Shown: positions 52,412 through 61,927 of the stretch, one piece after another
Numbering within the stretch: the first letter of the stretch is position 1
Layout: every line of letters begins with the position of its first letter
Assembly: GCF_900114475.1 (NCBI RefSeq)
Contig: NZ_FOTE01000008.1
Location: 186,001 to 250,000 of the forward strand
DNA from: Paenibacillus sp. 1_12
GTDB lineage: Bacteria; Bacillota; Bacilli; Paenibacillales; NBRC-103111
Direction of reading: 5' to 3'
DNA length: 64,000 nucleotides
Translations under genes and position numbers: made by a program
Notes under the pieces: generated by a model
The model's input: the letters and a program-made list of their open reading frames with translations, nothing else
Database searches by the model: none
What the model was told of the DNA's origin: nothing

Positions 52412-54547
52412 TTGGCTGGATTAAGCAAGCTGCCTCAAATACCCTACGGCGCCGTTTATTTTCGTAAATCCAACCCGCCAAGAGAAGATTGGGAACGTGA
52501 TTATGCGGTAGCCCAAGAGGATGGTATGAATATAAACCGGCATTGGTTCATGTGGGGAGCCATTGAAACAGACAAGGGTGTTTATGATTGGGAAGATTAC
52601 GATCGGCATATGGATTTGGCTGCACAGCATGGGTTGAAGACCATTATTGCCGAAATGATTATATCGGTTCCGGAATGGGCTGCATTCGAATATGCCCATG
52701 CTGCCCATATTAAGGCAGACGGAACTCCGCTCCGCACACAAATGGGTGTGAGCAGCTCAAGTGGAGGTTTTGGAGAAGGCTCGCAGGGTGTGCTGTCTCT
52801 GGACTGTCCAGAAGTGAAAGATCAGGCAGGCAAATTTCTTACTGCGCTTGCGCTTCGTTATAAAGATCATCCCGCGATGGTGGGTTATGATGTCTGGAAC
52901 GAATGCAATTATTCTCCGCAGGTATGCCATGGACCCTACACAAATGCAAAGTTTCGCGTGTGGTTGGACCGCAAATACGGAAGCTTGCAGGCCTTAAACA
53001 AAGCCTGGCACCGATACAGCTATTCCGCATGGGAGCAGGTAAGGTCGCCTCAACAGCTGGGGCCGTATCCGGAATGTATCGATTGGCTGCAATTTACGAA
53101 ACACAATTTTTATGAGCATATGCAGTGGCGGGTCGATCTGATCCGCAGCGTTGATGATAAGAATCTGATCACTGCCCATGGGATAGCGGGCAGTATCAAC
53201 GTCATGGCTTCGATGGGAGCCGATGATTGGCTGGCAGCCTCCAAAGTTGATTTGTATGGGTTTACCTGGGTGGCCTCGCGCAAAGGGAATGAGCCCTGGA
53301 AGCAGTGGCACGCTGTCGATTTGACCCGTGCTGCTTCGCGCGGCAAAACCTTCTGGCATGCCGAAACGCAGGGCGGCCCATTATGGCTGCAGCCGCAGGT
53401 TATTGGACGGGCGAAGCATGACGGCCGGGTTACCGAGCCGGAGGATATTCGCATCTGGCAGATGATCACGCTTGCCGGTGGTGCTCGCGGTATCCTGTTT
53501 CCAAGATGGCGGCCTTTGCTGGACGGACCTTTGTTTGGTGCGTTTGGTCCCTATGCGATGGACGGCTCGCGAACGCCGCGTTCCGATATGGCCAGCTCCA
53601 TAGCAAAATGGGCCAATGCTCCTGAACAGCAGGAGCTGCTTGGATCCGTTCCTGTGCAGGGAGATATCGGCATTCTGGTCGTTCCTGATACACAGATTTT
53701 CGATTATTTATTAAACCGTGAAGGCAAGAACGCTTTCTATGAGCAGGCGATGTGGGGGGCTTATCAAGGATTTTTTGATCAAGGAGTTCAAGCAGATTGG
53801 GTGCATATTGAAGATATCGCTAATTATCGTGTGCTGTATTGGCCTTATCCTGTGATGATTGGCAGAAATGAAGCAGAAGCGCTGCGGCAGTGGGTATCTG
53901 ATGGCGGTGTGTTGATCAGCGAGGGCTGCCCCGCGTATTTCGGAGATCGTGGCAAGGTCGGGACACTGCAGCCTAATTATGGACTGGATCAAGTGTTTGG
54001 TGCTGTAGAGGACCAGGTGGAATTTATGCCCGACATTTCTGCTGCTTTGGCTTTTGAATTCGGCGGTATTCAAGTGCGTGGAGGTATATATAATCAATCT
54101 TACAGAACGACTGGAGGACAGGTAGCCGGACATTATGAAGATGGTTCCGCTGCTGCTGTTGAGCATACACATGGCAAGGGGAGAACACTGCTGATCGGCA
54201 CGTTCCCATCGGCAGGTTATTATCAAACGCAGGCTCCGGAAAATCTGCAATACTTCTCTAAGGTGCTGGACTGGGCTGATATCAACCCGCATGTAAAGAT
54301 ATCAGACGCCGGTGTGCAGTCCCGATTATCGCAGGGAGCAGATGGGTCTCTATATATCTGGATATTAAACCCTTGCAGAGAAACAAAACATATTGAGATC
54401 GAGCTTTCCGGTGCATGGGGAGCATGGATAGCCGATCATGTGTACTGGGGCGATGCAGAGTGGACGCAGCATGGCTCAAGGCTGCAGATTGCAATACCCG
54501 GACGCGATGCCTGGATCGCTCGTGCAGGATCAGTTAGCAAGGCGTGA
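52412..54547 (+). CDS. Beta-galactosidase, glycoside hydrolase family 42
   Basis: 711 aa with no signal peptide, so intracellular. Acid/base Glu164 follows Asn163 in DVWNECNY; the nucleophile is Glu318 in FWHAETQGG. The barrel (about 1-390) is followed by the trimerisation domain (about 395-610) and a short beta domain, as usual for GH42. It releases terminal beta-galactose (or alpha-L-arabinopyranose) from imported oligosaccharides. TTG 52412 is the start, with AGGAGGGG at 52399-52406; the frame upstream to 52361 is not supported. First enzyme of the carbohydrate cluster. Confidence 0.92.
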   Translation: MAGLSKLPQIPYGAVYFRKSNPPREDWERDYAVAQEDGMNINRHWFMWGAIETDKGVYDWEDYDRHMDLAAQHGLKTIIAEMIISVPEWAAFEYAHAAHIKADGTPLRTQMGVSSSSGGFGEGSQGVLSLDCPEVKDQAGKFLTALALRYKDHPAMVGYDVWNECNYSPQVCHGPYTNAKFRVWLDRKYGSLQALNKAWHRYSYSAWEQVRSPQQLGPYPECIDWLQFTKHNFYEHMQWRVDLIRSVDDKNLITAHGIAGSINVMASMGADDWLAASKVDLYGFTWVASRKGNEPWKQWHAVDLTRAASRGKTFWHAETQGGPLWLQPQVIGRAKHDGRVTEPEDIRIWQMITLAGGARGILFPRWRPLLDGPLFGAFGPYAMDGSRTPRSDMASSIAKWANAPEQQELLGSVPVQGDIGILVVPDTQIFDYLLNREGKNAFYEQAMWGAYQGFFDQGVQADWVHIEDIANYRVLYWPYPVMIGRNEAEALRQWVSDGGVLISEGCPAYFGDRGKVGTLQPNYGLDQVFGAVEDQVEFMPDISAALAFEFGGIQVRGGIYNQSYRTTGGQVAGHYEDGSAAAVEHTHGKGRTLLIGTFPSAGYYQTQAPENLQYFSKVLDWADINPHVKISDAGVQSRLSQGADGSLYIWILNPCRETKHIEIELSGAWGAWIADHVYWGDAEWTQHGSRLQIAIPGRDAWIARAGSVSKA

Positions 54548-54613
54548 ATGATTTCGAAACGGCAAGAGAAGCTGAGTTGAATTGAACCTGCTACAAGTCG
54601 AAGGAGGAGCAAT

Positions 54614-55702
54614 GTGAAAATAAAAAGTATTGAAACCTTTACCACGAGAAATATCAGTATTGTACGTGTGAGAACCGATGACGGCTTTGAAGGATATGGT
54701 CAAATTGCCACCTATCACGCGAATATATCCGCATTGGTGCTGCATCAGCAGGTAGCTCCATATGCATTAGGCGCAAGTGCCGAACGAATTGCCGATTTGG
54801 TTAACAGAGTTGTGGAAGGGGAGCACAAATTCCCCGGTTCCTATGTATGCAGAGCTGTTGGCGGTCTGGACACGGCCTTATGGGATCTTCATGGCAAGCG
54901 TGCTGGCCTTAGCGTCTGCGAGCTGCTTGGCGGCAAGCCGCGTCCGATTGATGTCTATGGGTCCAGTATGCGACGCAATATTTCACCCGCCGACGAAGCG
55001 GAGCGGCTGCAGAGACTGCAGGCCGATCAGGGCTTCCAAGCTTTCAAAATAAGGATTGCCAATAATTTCGGCCGCGATATTGATGTATACCCAGGCAGGA
55101 CGGAGCAAGTCGTTGCAGCTGTACGGAAGGCGATTGGTGACGATACAGCTTTGTATGTCGATGCCAACAGCGGCTTTACCCCACGCCGTGCGATTGAAGT
55201 AGGGCGAATGCTGGAGCAGCAGGGAGTTGTTCATTATGAGGAGCCGTGTCCTTATCCGGAGCTGGAATGGACGAAGCAAGTAACCGATGCTCTGGACGTC
55301 GCGGTGACGGGCGGGGAGCAGGATAATGATATGGCGCATTGGAAAAGAATGATTTCGATGCACGCGGTTGATATTGTTCAGCCGGATATTTGCTACATTG
55401 GCGGTTTAAGTCGGGCATTGGAAGTAGCTAAGCTGGCCGAGTACGCAGGAATGACCTGCACACCACATGCAGCCAATCATTCGATGGTAACCGTGTTCAC
55501 CATGCATATGGTCGCCGCAATTCCGAATGCCGGCACATTTATGGAGTATACGATCGAATCGGATGCGTGGACGGAGTCGCTGTTTACATCCAAACTGCAA
55601 GTTTCTAACGGACAGGTACGGATTCCGGATAGCCCGGGATGGGGGGTTACGATTAACCCCGAATGGCTGGATAAAGCGGATTACCAGATTTCACAAATCT
55701 AA
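54614..55702 (+). CDS. Enolase-superfamily sugar-acid dehydratase (mandelate racemase-like)
   Basis: 362 aa. The acid-base pair KIR (K145, R147), metal ligands D183 in VDAN, E209 or E210 in YEEP, and E235 in GGEQ, and a His in TPHAANH follow the mandelate-racemase/sugar-acid dehydratase layout. It would dehydrate an aldonic or uronic acid. That hints that the polysaccharide broken down here contains an acidic sugar, or that a sugar is oxidised first. GTG 54614 has AAGGAGG at 54601-54607. Confidence 0.85.
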   Translation: MKIKSIETFTTRNISIVRVRTDDGFEGYGQIATYHANISALVLHQQVAPYALGASAERIADLVNRVVEGEHKFPGSYVCRAVGGLDTALWDLHGKRAGLSVCELLGGKPRPIDVYGSSMRRNISPADEAERLQRLQADQGFQAFKIRIANNFGRDIDVYPGRTEQVVAAVRKAIGDDTALYVDANSGFTPRRAIEVGRMLEQQGVVHYEEPCPYPELEWTKQVTDALDVAVTGGEQDNDMAHWKRMISMHAVDIVQPDICYIGGLSRALEVAKLAEYAGMTCTPHAANHSMVTVFTMHMVAAIPNAGTFMEYTIESDAWTESLFTSKLQVSNGQVRIPDSPGWGVTINPEWLDKADYQISQI

Positions 55703-55733
55703 AAACTTGAGCATGAAGGAGACTTTTTGACCG

Positions 55734-58562
55734 ATGACGCAAATAAACGGAGTACCCGTAACGATAGTTTGTGATGCTTCCGAATCGTTGACAGCTCATG
55801 ATTCGGTAAGCTGGGCGATTAACCAATTGGAGACGGTATTAATTCGTCAAGGCTTTAGCGTTAGCAAGAATGGCGATAACAGTGTAAATGAAGCTGCAAA
55901 TAGAGCTGCTAGTATGCAAACATCGACTGCAGCTTCAAAAAGCTTATCAGGAAGCATCGAAATACAGATATGGGGGAATGAATCGGCGCAGTCACAGGAG
56001 CTTCTGCATGCACATAGCATCGAAGTACCGACGGTCGCAGAATCCTACAGCATCGTGAATATTCATAATTCTGCTGGAATAAAGATCACAGTGATCGGCG
56101 CCGATGCAAAAGGTCTGCTGTATGGATTATTGGAGCTGGCAGACCGGATTGCCTTTAGCGAAGACCCAGCAGCTACACTTAAAGCAACTCCATCATTTTC
56201 TGATATGCCGCATAATCAGGTGAGAAGTATTAATCGTTTATTCGTAAGTGAAGTTGAGGATAAGCCATGGTTCTATGACCTGGCGTTTTGGGATGAATAT
56301 TTGACCGAGCTTGCCGGACAACGATTCAATCGGCTCCATTTGGCATTAGGCATGGGCTACGATTATGGGCATAACCCGAATGTAAAGGATAACTATTTTT
56401 GCTTTGCATACCCGTTTTTGCTGAATGTTCCAGGTTATGAGGTTCGTGCCGCAGAGCTGGCTGATGGCGAAATGGAGCGCAATATGACAACGCTGCAATA
56501 CATAGCTAAGGAAGCTAAGCGGCGCGGCATCCATTTTCAGCTTGGAATTTGGACGCATGCCTTTGTACAGGAGGACAGTCCAGATTCGGATTACAAAATT
56601 ACAGGCATTGACGAATCTAATCATGCGGCTTACTGCCGTGACGCGCTGAAGCTGCTGCTGGAAACATGCCCTGAAATCGACGGAGTAACCATTCGAACCC
56701 ATTATGAAGGGGGAATTCCTGAACCGGCCCATTTGTTCTGGGAGGTCGTGATGAGCGGTGTTAAGGCCTGCGGACGTCCTGTTGAAATCGATATGCATAC
56801 CAAAGGTGTAGACGATCAGATGCTGAAGCTTTTCTTGGATACGGGAATGCCCGTCGTGCTTTCACCCAAGTTTTGGGCGGAGCATATGGGACTTCCTTAT
56901 CACCAAGCAGGTATTCGTCCTTGGGAGCTTCCGGTGGCGAGCACAGACCGTCCGGATCTGATGTCAATCACGGCAACTTATCGGCGGTTTACCCGCTATG
57001 GCTATGGCGATTACTTGAAAGAGGGCCGTAATTATGGGGTACTCCACCGCATTTGGCCGGGAACGCAAAGAGTGCTGCTGTGGGGCGATCCGGCGATGGC
57101 AGCAGGCTACAGCCGGCGCGGAAGCTTTTGCGGAAGCATCGGTGTTGAGCTGTGCGAGCCGCTTGCCTTTAAAGGCCGCAAAGGAAGCGGCAAGGAAGGT
57201 GGACGTGAGCCTTATTTGGACAGCAGGCTTCAATTGAACGGTCAAGAGTGGAAGAAATATCTCTACTATTACCGTTTGTGGGGTCGGCTTCTGTATAATC
57301 CTGACACAGATCCAGAGGTATGGCAAAGGTACCTTCGACAGCAGTTCCGAGCGGCTGCAGCGGATTGTGAGCAGGCGCTTGCTTATGCAGGACGGATCCT
57401 GCCGCTGATTACGACTGCACATCTGCCTTCGGCAGCTAACAACGTCTATTGGCCGGAAATCTATACGGACCAGACGATTGTTAACACAGGTGAACCTTCG
57501 CATTACGACTTTGATACGCCGGCACCAAAAACCTTTGGTTCCGTAAGTCCGCTGGACTCTGCTTTGTTTTATCGGGTCGATGACTTTGTCAATGACTGCC
57601 TGCGCAATCAACGCAGCGGCAAGATTACACCGCTTCAGGTGGCGGATTGGTTAGCTGGCTTTGCCCAAACGGCAGAGCAGTATTTAAACGCATCGCAGTC
57701 ACTTGTAGGCGATTCATCAGAAGCTTCTTACCGCAGGCTTGCTATTGACGTGACGGCTCAAGCAGGACTCGGGCATTTCTTTGCACATAAGCTGCGCTCC
57801 GCGGTTGCCTATTCCTGGTATGAACGCACTGGCAGCATAGAGCGTCTGGAGGAAGCATTAAGTAGTTACCGATTAGCGAAAGCGGCCTGGGAGCAGGTGG
57901 TCGCCAGCACGAAGGACGTTTATCAGCCTGATCAGGTATATGGACACGTACAGATCATGCGAGGCAGCTGGGCGGATCGCCTAAAAGACATCAATGCGAA
58001 TATCGCCATGATGGAGCAGGTGTACGCGAAGCAGCTGAGCGGTGTGGAGGAAGCAGTCGAAGAGACGGCGGCAGGCTCAACAGAAGCAGGAGTGGCAGCA
58101 GCTTCGTCCACGGACGTGTTCATCCCGCAAGCCGCGTCGATTCAGGAATTTATCCCAGCTGCAGTGTCTGTAGGTCATTACCCGGATGCTCTTGCTTATG
58201 CGGATATTTTTCCAACAGCAGCAGATGTGTCTGCACGACCTGTTTGCGAGCATGTTTCTCCCGGAAAGTATCGCAAGGGGGCTCCTGTGGAGCTGCTTGT
58301 GAAGCTCTCGGGGCCAGCAGATGGAGTGAAGGTGACCCTGCTGTACCGTCATGTGAATCAAGCGGAGGCTTATGAGTCTGTGGTTATGTCTGAATCGGAA
58401 GGCGAGCTAAAGGCTGTCATTCCTGGTGCATATACCGATTCCGTATACCCGCTAGTTTACTATTTTGAGCTTCAAAATGATCAGGGCCTCTCGTGGCTAG
58501 TGCCTGGATTTGACGCTGATCTGTCCAATCAGCCTTATTATGAGCTCACTCAGCTGGCATAG
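55734..58562 (+). CDS. Glycosidase-like protein of uncertain family, 942 aa
   Basis: There is no signal peptide, so it is probably intracellular. Residues about 100-160 (KITVIGADAKGLLYGLLELA) look like the alpha/beta domain in front of alpha-glucuronidases and GH20 enzymes. NRLFVSEVEDKPWFYD near 165 opens a probable TIM barrel with LHLALG, FQLGIWTHAF and GVTIRTHYEGG in barrel-strand positions. The Glu of HYEGG is a catalytic candidate. A helical region follows, then an Ala/Glu/Ser-rich linker (about 765-790) and a beta domain (about 840-942). I cannot place it in a named GH family; GH67/GH115-like or GH20-like ancestry is possible. AAGGAG at 55716-55721 precedes ATG 55734. Confidence 0.65.
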   Translation: MTQINGVPVTIVCDASESLTAHDSVSWAINQLETVLIRQGFSVSKNGDNSVNEAANRAASMQTSTAASKSLSGSIEIQIWGNESAQSQELLHAHSIEVPTVAESYSIVNIHNSAGIKITVIGADAKGLLYGLLELADRIAFSEDPAATLKATPSFSDMPHNQVRSINRLFVSEVEDKPWFYDLAFWDEYLTELAGQRFNRLHLALGMGYDYGHNPNVKDNYFCFAYPFLLNVPGYEVRAAELADGEMERNMTTLQYIAKEAKRRGIHFQLGIWTHAFVQEDSPDSDYKITGIDESNHAAYCRDALKLLLETCPEIDGVTIRTHYEGGIPEPAHLFWEVVMSGVKACGRPVEIDMHTKGVDDQMLKLFLDTGMPVVLSPKFWAEHMGLPYHQAGIRPWELPVASTDRPDLMSITATYRRFTRYGYGDYLKEGRNYGVLHRIWPGTQRVLLWGDPAMAAGYSRRGSFCGSIGVELCEPLAFKGRKGSGKEGGREPYLDSRLQLNGQEWKKYLYYYRLWGRLLYNPDTDPEVWQRYLRQQFRAAAADCEQALAYAGRILPLITTAHLPSAANNVYWPEIYTDQTIVNTGEPSHYDFDTPAPKTFGSVSPLDSALFYRVDDFVNDCLRNQRSGKITPLQVADWLAGFAQTAEQYLNASQSLVGDSSEASYRRLAIDVTAQAGLGHFFAHKLRSAVAYSWYERTGSIERLEEALSSYRLAKAAWEQVVASTKDVYQPDQVYGHVQIMRGSWADRLKDINANIAMMEQVYAKQLSGVEEAVEETAAGSTEAGVAAASSTDVFIPQAASIQEFIPAAVSVGHYPDALAYADIFPTAADVSARPVCEHVSPGKYRKGAPVELLVKLSGPADGVKVTLLYRHVNQAEAYESVVMSESEGELKAVIPGAYTDSVYPLVYYFELQNDQGLSWLVPGFDADLSNQPYYELTQLA

Positions 58563-58612
58563 GCATAAGCAATAGCTGCTTGATATTCCCCAAACGAAGA
58601 GAGGTGTTGCTT

Positions 58613-59581
58613 ATGCAGGAGCCTAATGCACTCGCTAACATGAAGCTTACAAAAAGACGGCAGGCAACCGGATTCTGGCCGCGGCTCGGAATACGCATGC
58701 TGCAGTACAAATATATGTATTTTCTAGCACTACCGGGTATTATTTATTTTATTTTGTTCAAATTTGTGCCGATGTGGGGTTTGCTCATTGCCTTCAAGGA
58801 CTATAATCCGTTCAGCGGATTTTGGGGCAGTCCCTGGGTCGGAGGAAAGCATTTTGAATCGTTATTTTCGGATAACAACTTTTATATCATGCTGCGCAAT
58901 ACCTTTTCAATCAATTTGATCGGTCTGGTGTTCATGTTCCCTCTGCCGATTCTGCTCGCGCTCATGCTGAACGAGGTTAGACACGAAGCGTTCAAACGGT
59001 TTAATCAATCAATCGTATACTTGCCCCACTTCCTGTCATGGGTCGTGGTGGCAAGTATGACCTTCTTTATTTTGTCGACCGATGTGGGAATCGTGAATAA
59101 GCTTATTACCGGCTCCGGCCGCGAAAGTGTGGCGTTTCTGACCAACCCGAACTACTTCTGGGGCATGATCACTGCGCAAAATATGTGGAAGGAAGCAGGC
59201 TGGGGAACGATCATATTCCTTGCCGCTATGGCAGGTGTCGATCCGCAGCGTTATGAAGCGGCTGTTGTGGACGGAGCCTCCCGCTGGCGTCAAATCTGGC
59301 ATGTTACGCTGCCTGCGATTCGTCCGACGATTATTATTTTGCTTATTCTCAGACTGGGTCATATGGTGGATATCGGGTTTGAGCAAGTGCTGCTGATGCA
59401 AAATCCATTGGTGCTGTCGGTATCGGAGGTATTTGATACGTATGCTTACACGCACGGAATTTTGAAAGGACAAATCAGCGCAGGCGTGACCGTAGGGATG
59501 TTCAAAGGCTTCGTCGGTCTAGTGCTCGTATTGGTGTCGAATTACGTTGTCAAGAAGCTCGGCCACGAAGGCATTTATTGA
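58613..59581 (+). CDS. Sugar ABC transporter permease (LplB type)
   Basis: 322 aa with six membrane helices. YFLALPGIIYFILFKFVPMW is the characteristic opening, and the EAA loop is YEAAVVDGASRWRQIWHVTL. It pairs with the LplC-type permease 17 bases downstream and the lipoprotein at 50684. GAGAGGTG at 58598-58605 favours ATG 58613 over the open frame from 58580. Its ATPase is probably a shared MsmX-like protein encoded elsewhere. Confidence 0.93.
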   Translation: MQEPNALANMKLTKRRQATGFWPRLGIRMLQYKYMYFLALPGIIYFILFKFVPMWGLLIAFKDYNPFSGFWGSPWVGGKHFESLFSDNNFYIMLRNTFSINLIGLVFMFPLPILLALMLNEVRHEAFKRFNQSIVYLPHFLSWVVVASMTFFILSTDVGIVNKLITGSGRESVAFLTNPNYFWGMITAQNMWKEAGWGTIIFLAAMAGVDPQRYEAAVVDGASRWRQIWHVTLPAIRPTIIILLILRLGHMVDIGFEQVLLMQNPLVLSVSEVFDTYAYTHGILKGQISAGVTVGMFKGFVGLVLVLVSNYVVKKLGHEGIY

Positions 59582-59597
59582 GGGGAGGGTACCTGCT

Positions 59598-60479
59598 ATG
59601 AGCTTTGTTGCCAGTAAAAAACTGACGCCTTTCGATTGGGTGAACTATACCCTGCTGGGGATCATCTCGGTCGTCTGTGTGTTTCCGTTTCTATATGTGT
59701 TCAGCGTATCCTTTACAGACCCGAAGGTGTACGTGCCGCTGCAATTTTACGTATTTCCGGAAAAATGGTCGCTGATTGCCTACAAATATATTTTGTCGAC
59801 CAACAGCTTTCTGAATTCATTTAAAAGCACTACGTTTATTACCGTAGTTGGTACGGTGCTCAACGTCATTGTATCGTTCTCACTTGCGTATGCGCTAACC
59901 AAAAAAGGGATGCCTGGGCGTGGAATTATGCTTAGCGCTGTCATTTTTACACTTGTTTTTAATGCGGGGATCGTACCCAGCTACATTCTGATAAAAGAAT
60001 TGGGACTGCTTAATTCATACTGGTCGTTAATATGGTCAGGTTTAACGAGTGCCTGGAGTCTGATCGTCATCAAAAGCTTTCTCGAATCGCTGCCTCCGGA
60101 GCTGGAGGACTCAGCCCGAATCGACGGCTGCACGGATTTGGGTGTATTTTTAAGGATCGTCATTCCGCTTTCCATGCCTGCGATTGCCGCGTTTACGTTG
60201 TTTTTCGCTGTCGCCCACTGGAACACTTATTTTAATGCCATGATTTATATTTCCGATTCGAAAAAATGGACCCTGCAGGTACTCGTCAAAACACTGGTCA
60301 TCGACTCCGATTCCAATGGGGTGGGTCAGGCGGGCGCTGGAGGGGATGACCGGACGCTGCCGCAGGAAACGATCCGGATGGCTGCGATCATGCTGTCGAT
60401 GGCGCCGATTCTGGTGATCTATCCTTTCTTGCAAAAGCATTTTGCCAAAGGGGTTATGCTTGGTTCCGTTAAGGGGTGA
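59598..60479 (+). CDS. Sugar ABC transporter permease (LplC/YtcP type)
   Basis: 293 aa with six membrane helices. LGIISVVCVFPFLYVFSVSF near the start and the EAA loop ARIDGCTDLGVFLRIVIPLS are standard for this type. GGGGAGGG at 59582-59589 sets ATG 59598. Last gene of the carbohydrate cluster. The following 185 bases, before a terminator, hold no gene I can support. Confidence 0.93.
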   Translation: MSFVASKKLTPFDWVNYTLLGIISVVCVFPFLYVFSVSFTDPKVYVPLQFYVFPEKWSLIAYKYILSTNSFLNSFKSTTFITVVGTVLNVIVSFSLAYALTKKGMPGRGIMLSAVIFTLVFNAGIVPSYILIKELGLLNSYWSLIWSGLTSAWSLIVIKSFLESLPPELEDSARIDGCTDLGVFLRIVIPLSMPAIAAFTLFFAVAHWNTYFNAMIYISDSKKWTLQVLVKTLVIDSDSNGVGQAGAGGDDRTLPQETIRMAAIMLSMAPILVIYPFLQKHFAKGVMLGSVKG

Positions 60480-60666
60480 AAAATAGAGAAGTACTTATCT
60501 CATTCTCTAAGAATTCGAGCTGCACAGTGGCATGGAGCAGTGTCGCTTGAAACCGGTCTGGATACCAACTTATCCACTCATCCTAATGGGTGCTTCATCA
60601 GCAAGCTTATGTCCGGGAAACCGATCAGTCTAAGCTGACCGATGTTCAGCTGAACTGTGCCAGGTA

Positions 60667-60710
60667 AGCCACACAGAATCGCAGGATGCTGCACTGTGTG
60701 GCTCCTTTAT
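60667..60710. terminator. Terminator between convergent genes
   Basis: AGCCACACAG pairs perfectly with CTGTGTGGCT around a 17-base loop, followed by CCTTTATAT. It could end the permease transcript; on the other strand the T-run is weak. Confidence 0.65.
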
Positions 60711-60717
60711 ATACCTG

Positions 60718-61038
60718 TTACCCGCCGAATGAATCGCGAAACGCTTTGGATAATACAGCGAGGTCTACCTTCCACAGCTCTGCAACCTCTGGAGCAATGT
60801 GCTCATCCCACCAATCGGAGAGTAGTCTTCGGTTGCTGCCATTTGCCACAATCCATGGCATATTCAAAATCACTTTTTTAAAATAGAGCTCGTCAGCCTG
60901 CTTCACCAGCTCGGGTGCAATCCACTGCCCGAGTTTTTTGCGTGCTCGGAACATTTCGCGGCTGCAGGAACGTCTGATTTTGCGAGCTGTGGGATAGTCC
61001 TGATTATGCTTTACATTATTGTTTAACGAGTTCACCAT
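60718..61038 (-). CDS. Conserved small protein, unknown function
   Basis: 106 aa, basic and Trp-rich, with no membrane segment. The phrases RRSCSREMFRARKKLGQW and NMPWIVANGSNRRLLSDWW look strongly constrained, and I recall similar small proteins in Paenibacillus that databases label 'dehydrogenase' without support; no nucleotide-binding motif is visible. ATG 61038 (minus) is preceded by AAGGAGAGAGG. A 22-residue upstream extension has no ribosome site. Confidence 0.7.
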   Translation of the reverse strand: MVNSLNNNVKHNQDYPTARKIRRSCSREMFRARKKLGQWIAPELVKQADELYFKKVILNMPWIVANGSNRRLLSDWWDEHIAPEVAELWKVDLAVLSKAFRDSFGG

Positions 61039-61210
61039 AAGACCTCTCTCCTTCCTGTATAGATTATGCGGAAGAAGCCGCGAGGGAAACTGTACCTGAT
61101 ACAAAACCGCGGCTAGCAGGACTCTGGTTCGATTACCTGTAAGTATGATAGAATGAAAAAGATAATGAGGCGGAGTTATTCCGGAGTAGAGAGGAAGAGG
61201 CTGGAAGAGG

Positions 61211-61816
61211 ATGCTAAAAGAATTGATTCATAGCGCTTTAGTATTTATTGAGAGTCTGGGTGTATGGGGTATTTTACTCGGATTGATGCTTGAGGTGATT
61301 CCGAGCGAGCTTGTGCTGTCCTTTGGTGGATATCTGGTTTCACAGGGAAGGGTATCGTTCCTCGGAGCCATCATATTCGGAACGATCGGTTGCGTGCTCC
61401 AGCAGGTTATCCTGTATTGGATCGGACGGTATGGGGGCAGACCCTTTATTGAAAAATACGGCAAATATTTGCTGCTTAAGCCGCATTTCATTAACATGGC
61501 AGAAAAATGGTTCAACAAATATGGAGCGGGGATGGTGTTCACGGCCAGATTTATCCCGGTTGTGCGGCAGGCGATCTCCATTCCCGCAGGTATGGCGCGG
61601 ATGCCGATGCTGCAATTTCTTTTGTACACGATGCTTGGAACGATTCCATGGGCAGTTTTATTCGTTTATCTGGGTCGTACACTGGGCTCGAATTGGGAGC
61701 AAATCAATGAGATTGCAACTCCGTATTTGAGACCTTTGATTATTTCGGGCATTATTCTTATTCTTTTGTATATTATTTATAAAGTATTGACTCGTAACCG
61801 CAAGCGAAGCGTCTAA
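61211..61816 (+). CDS. DedA-family membrane protein
   Basis: 201 aa with four to five hydrophobic segments. Family marks are GIGRYGG-like WIGRYGGRPFIEKYGKY, then FTARFIPVVRQAISIPAG with the conserved Arg residues, and GTIPWAVLFVYLG. Family knowledge: DedA proteins include undecaprenyl-phosphate and phospholipid translocases that recycle the cell-wall lipid carrier. ATG 61211 follows GAGGAAGAGG. Start and role are reasonably sure; the substrate is not. Confidence 0.9.
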   Translation: MLKELIHSALVFIESLGVWGILLGLMLEVIPSELVLSFGGYLVSQGRVSFLGAIIFGTIGCVLQQVILYWIGRYGGRPFIEKYGKYLLLKPHFINMAEKWFNKYGAGMVFTARFIPVVRQAISIPAGMARMPMLQFLLYTMLGTIPWAVLFVYLGRTLGSNWEQINEIATPYLRPLIISGIILILLYIIYKVLTRNRKRSV

Positions 61817-61927
61817 AAATAAGAGGATAGCCGCTGTACGAAAGTGATTGAAAAGTAGAGTTTGTTTTCGCTGTGGTTTCTCGTTAAAATAAAAAGGAAA
61901 GCAGCCCATAAGGAGGTAATAGGATCC

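Noticed and set aside
60480-60660. Possible riboswitch or structured RNA after the permease genes
   Set aside because: Only scattered short pairings were found, no known class matched, and it follows rather than precedes a gene.
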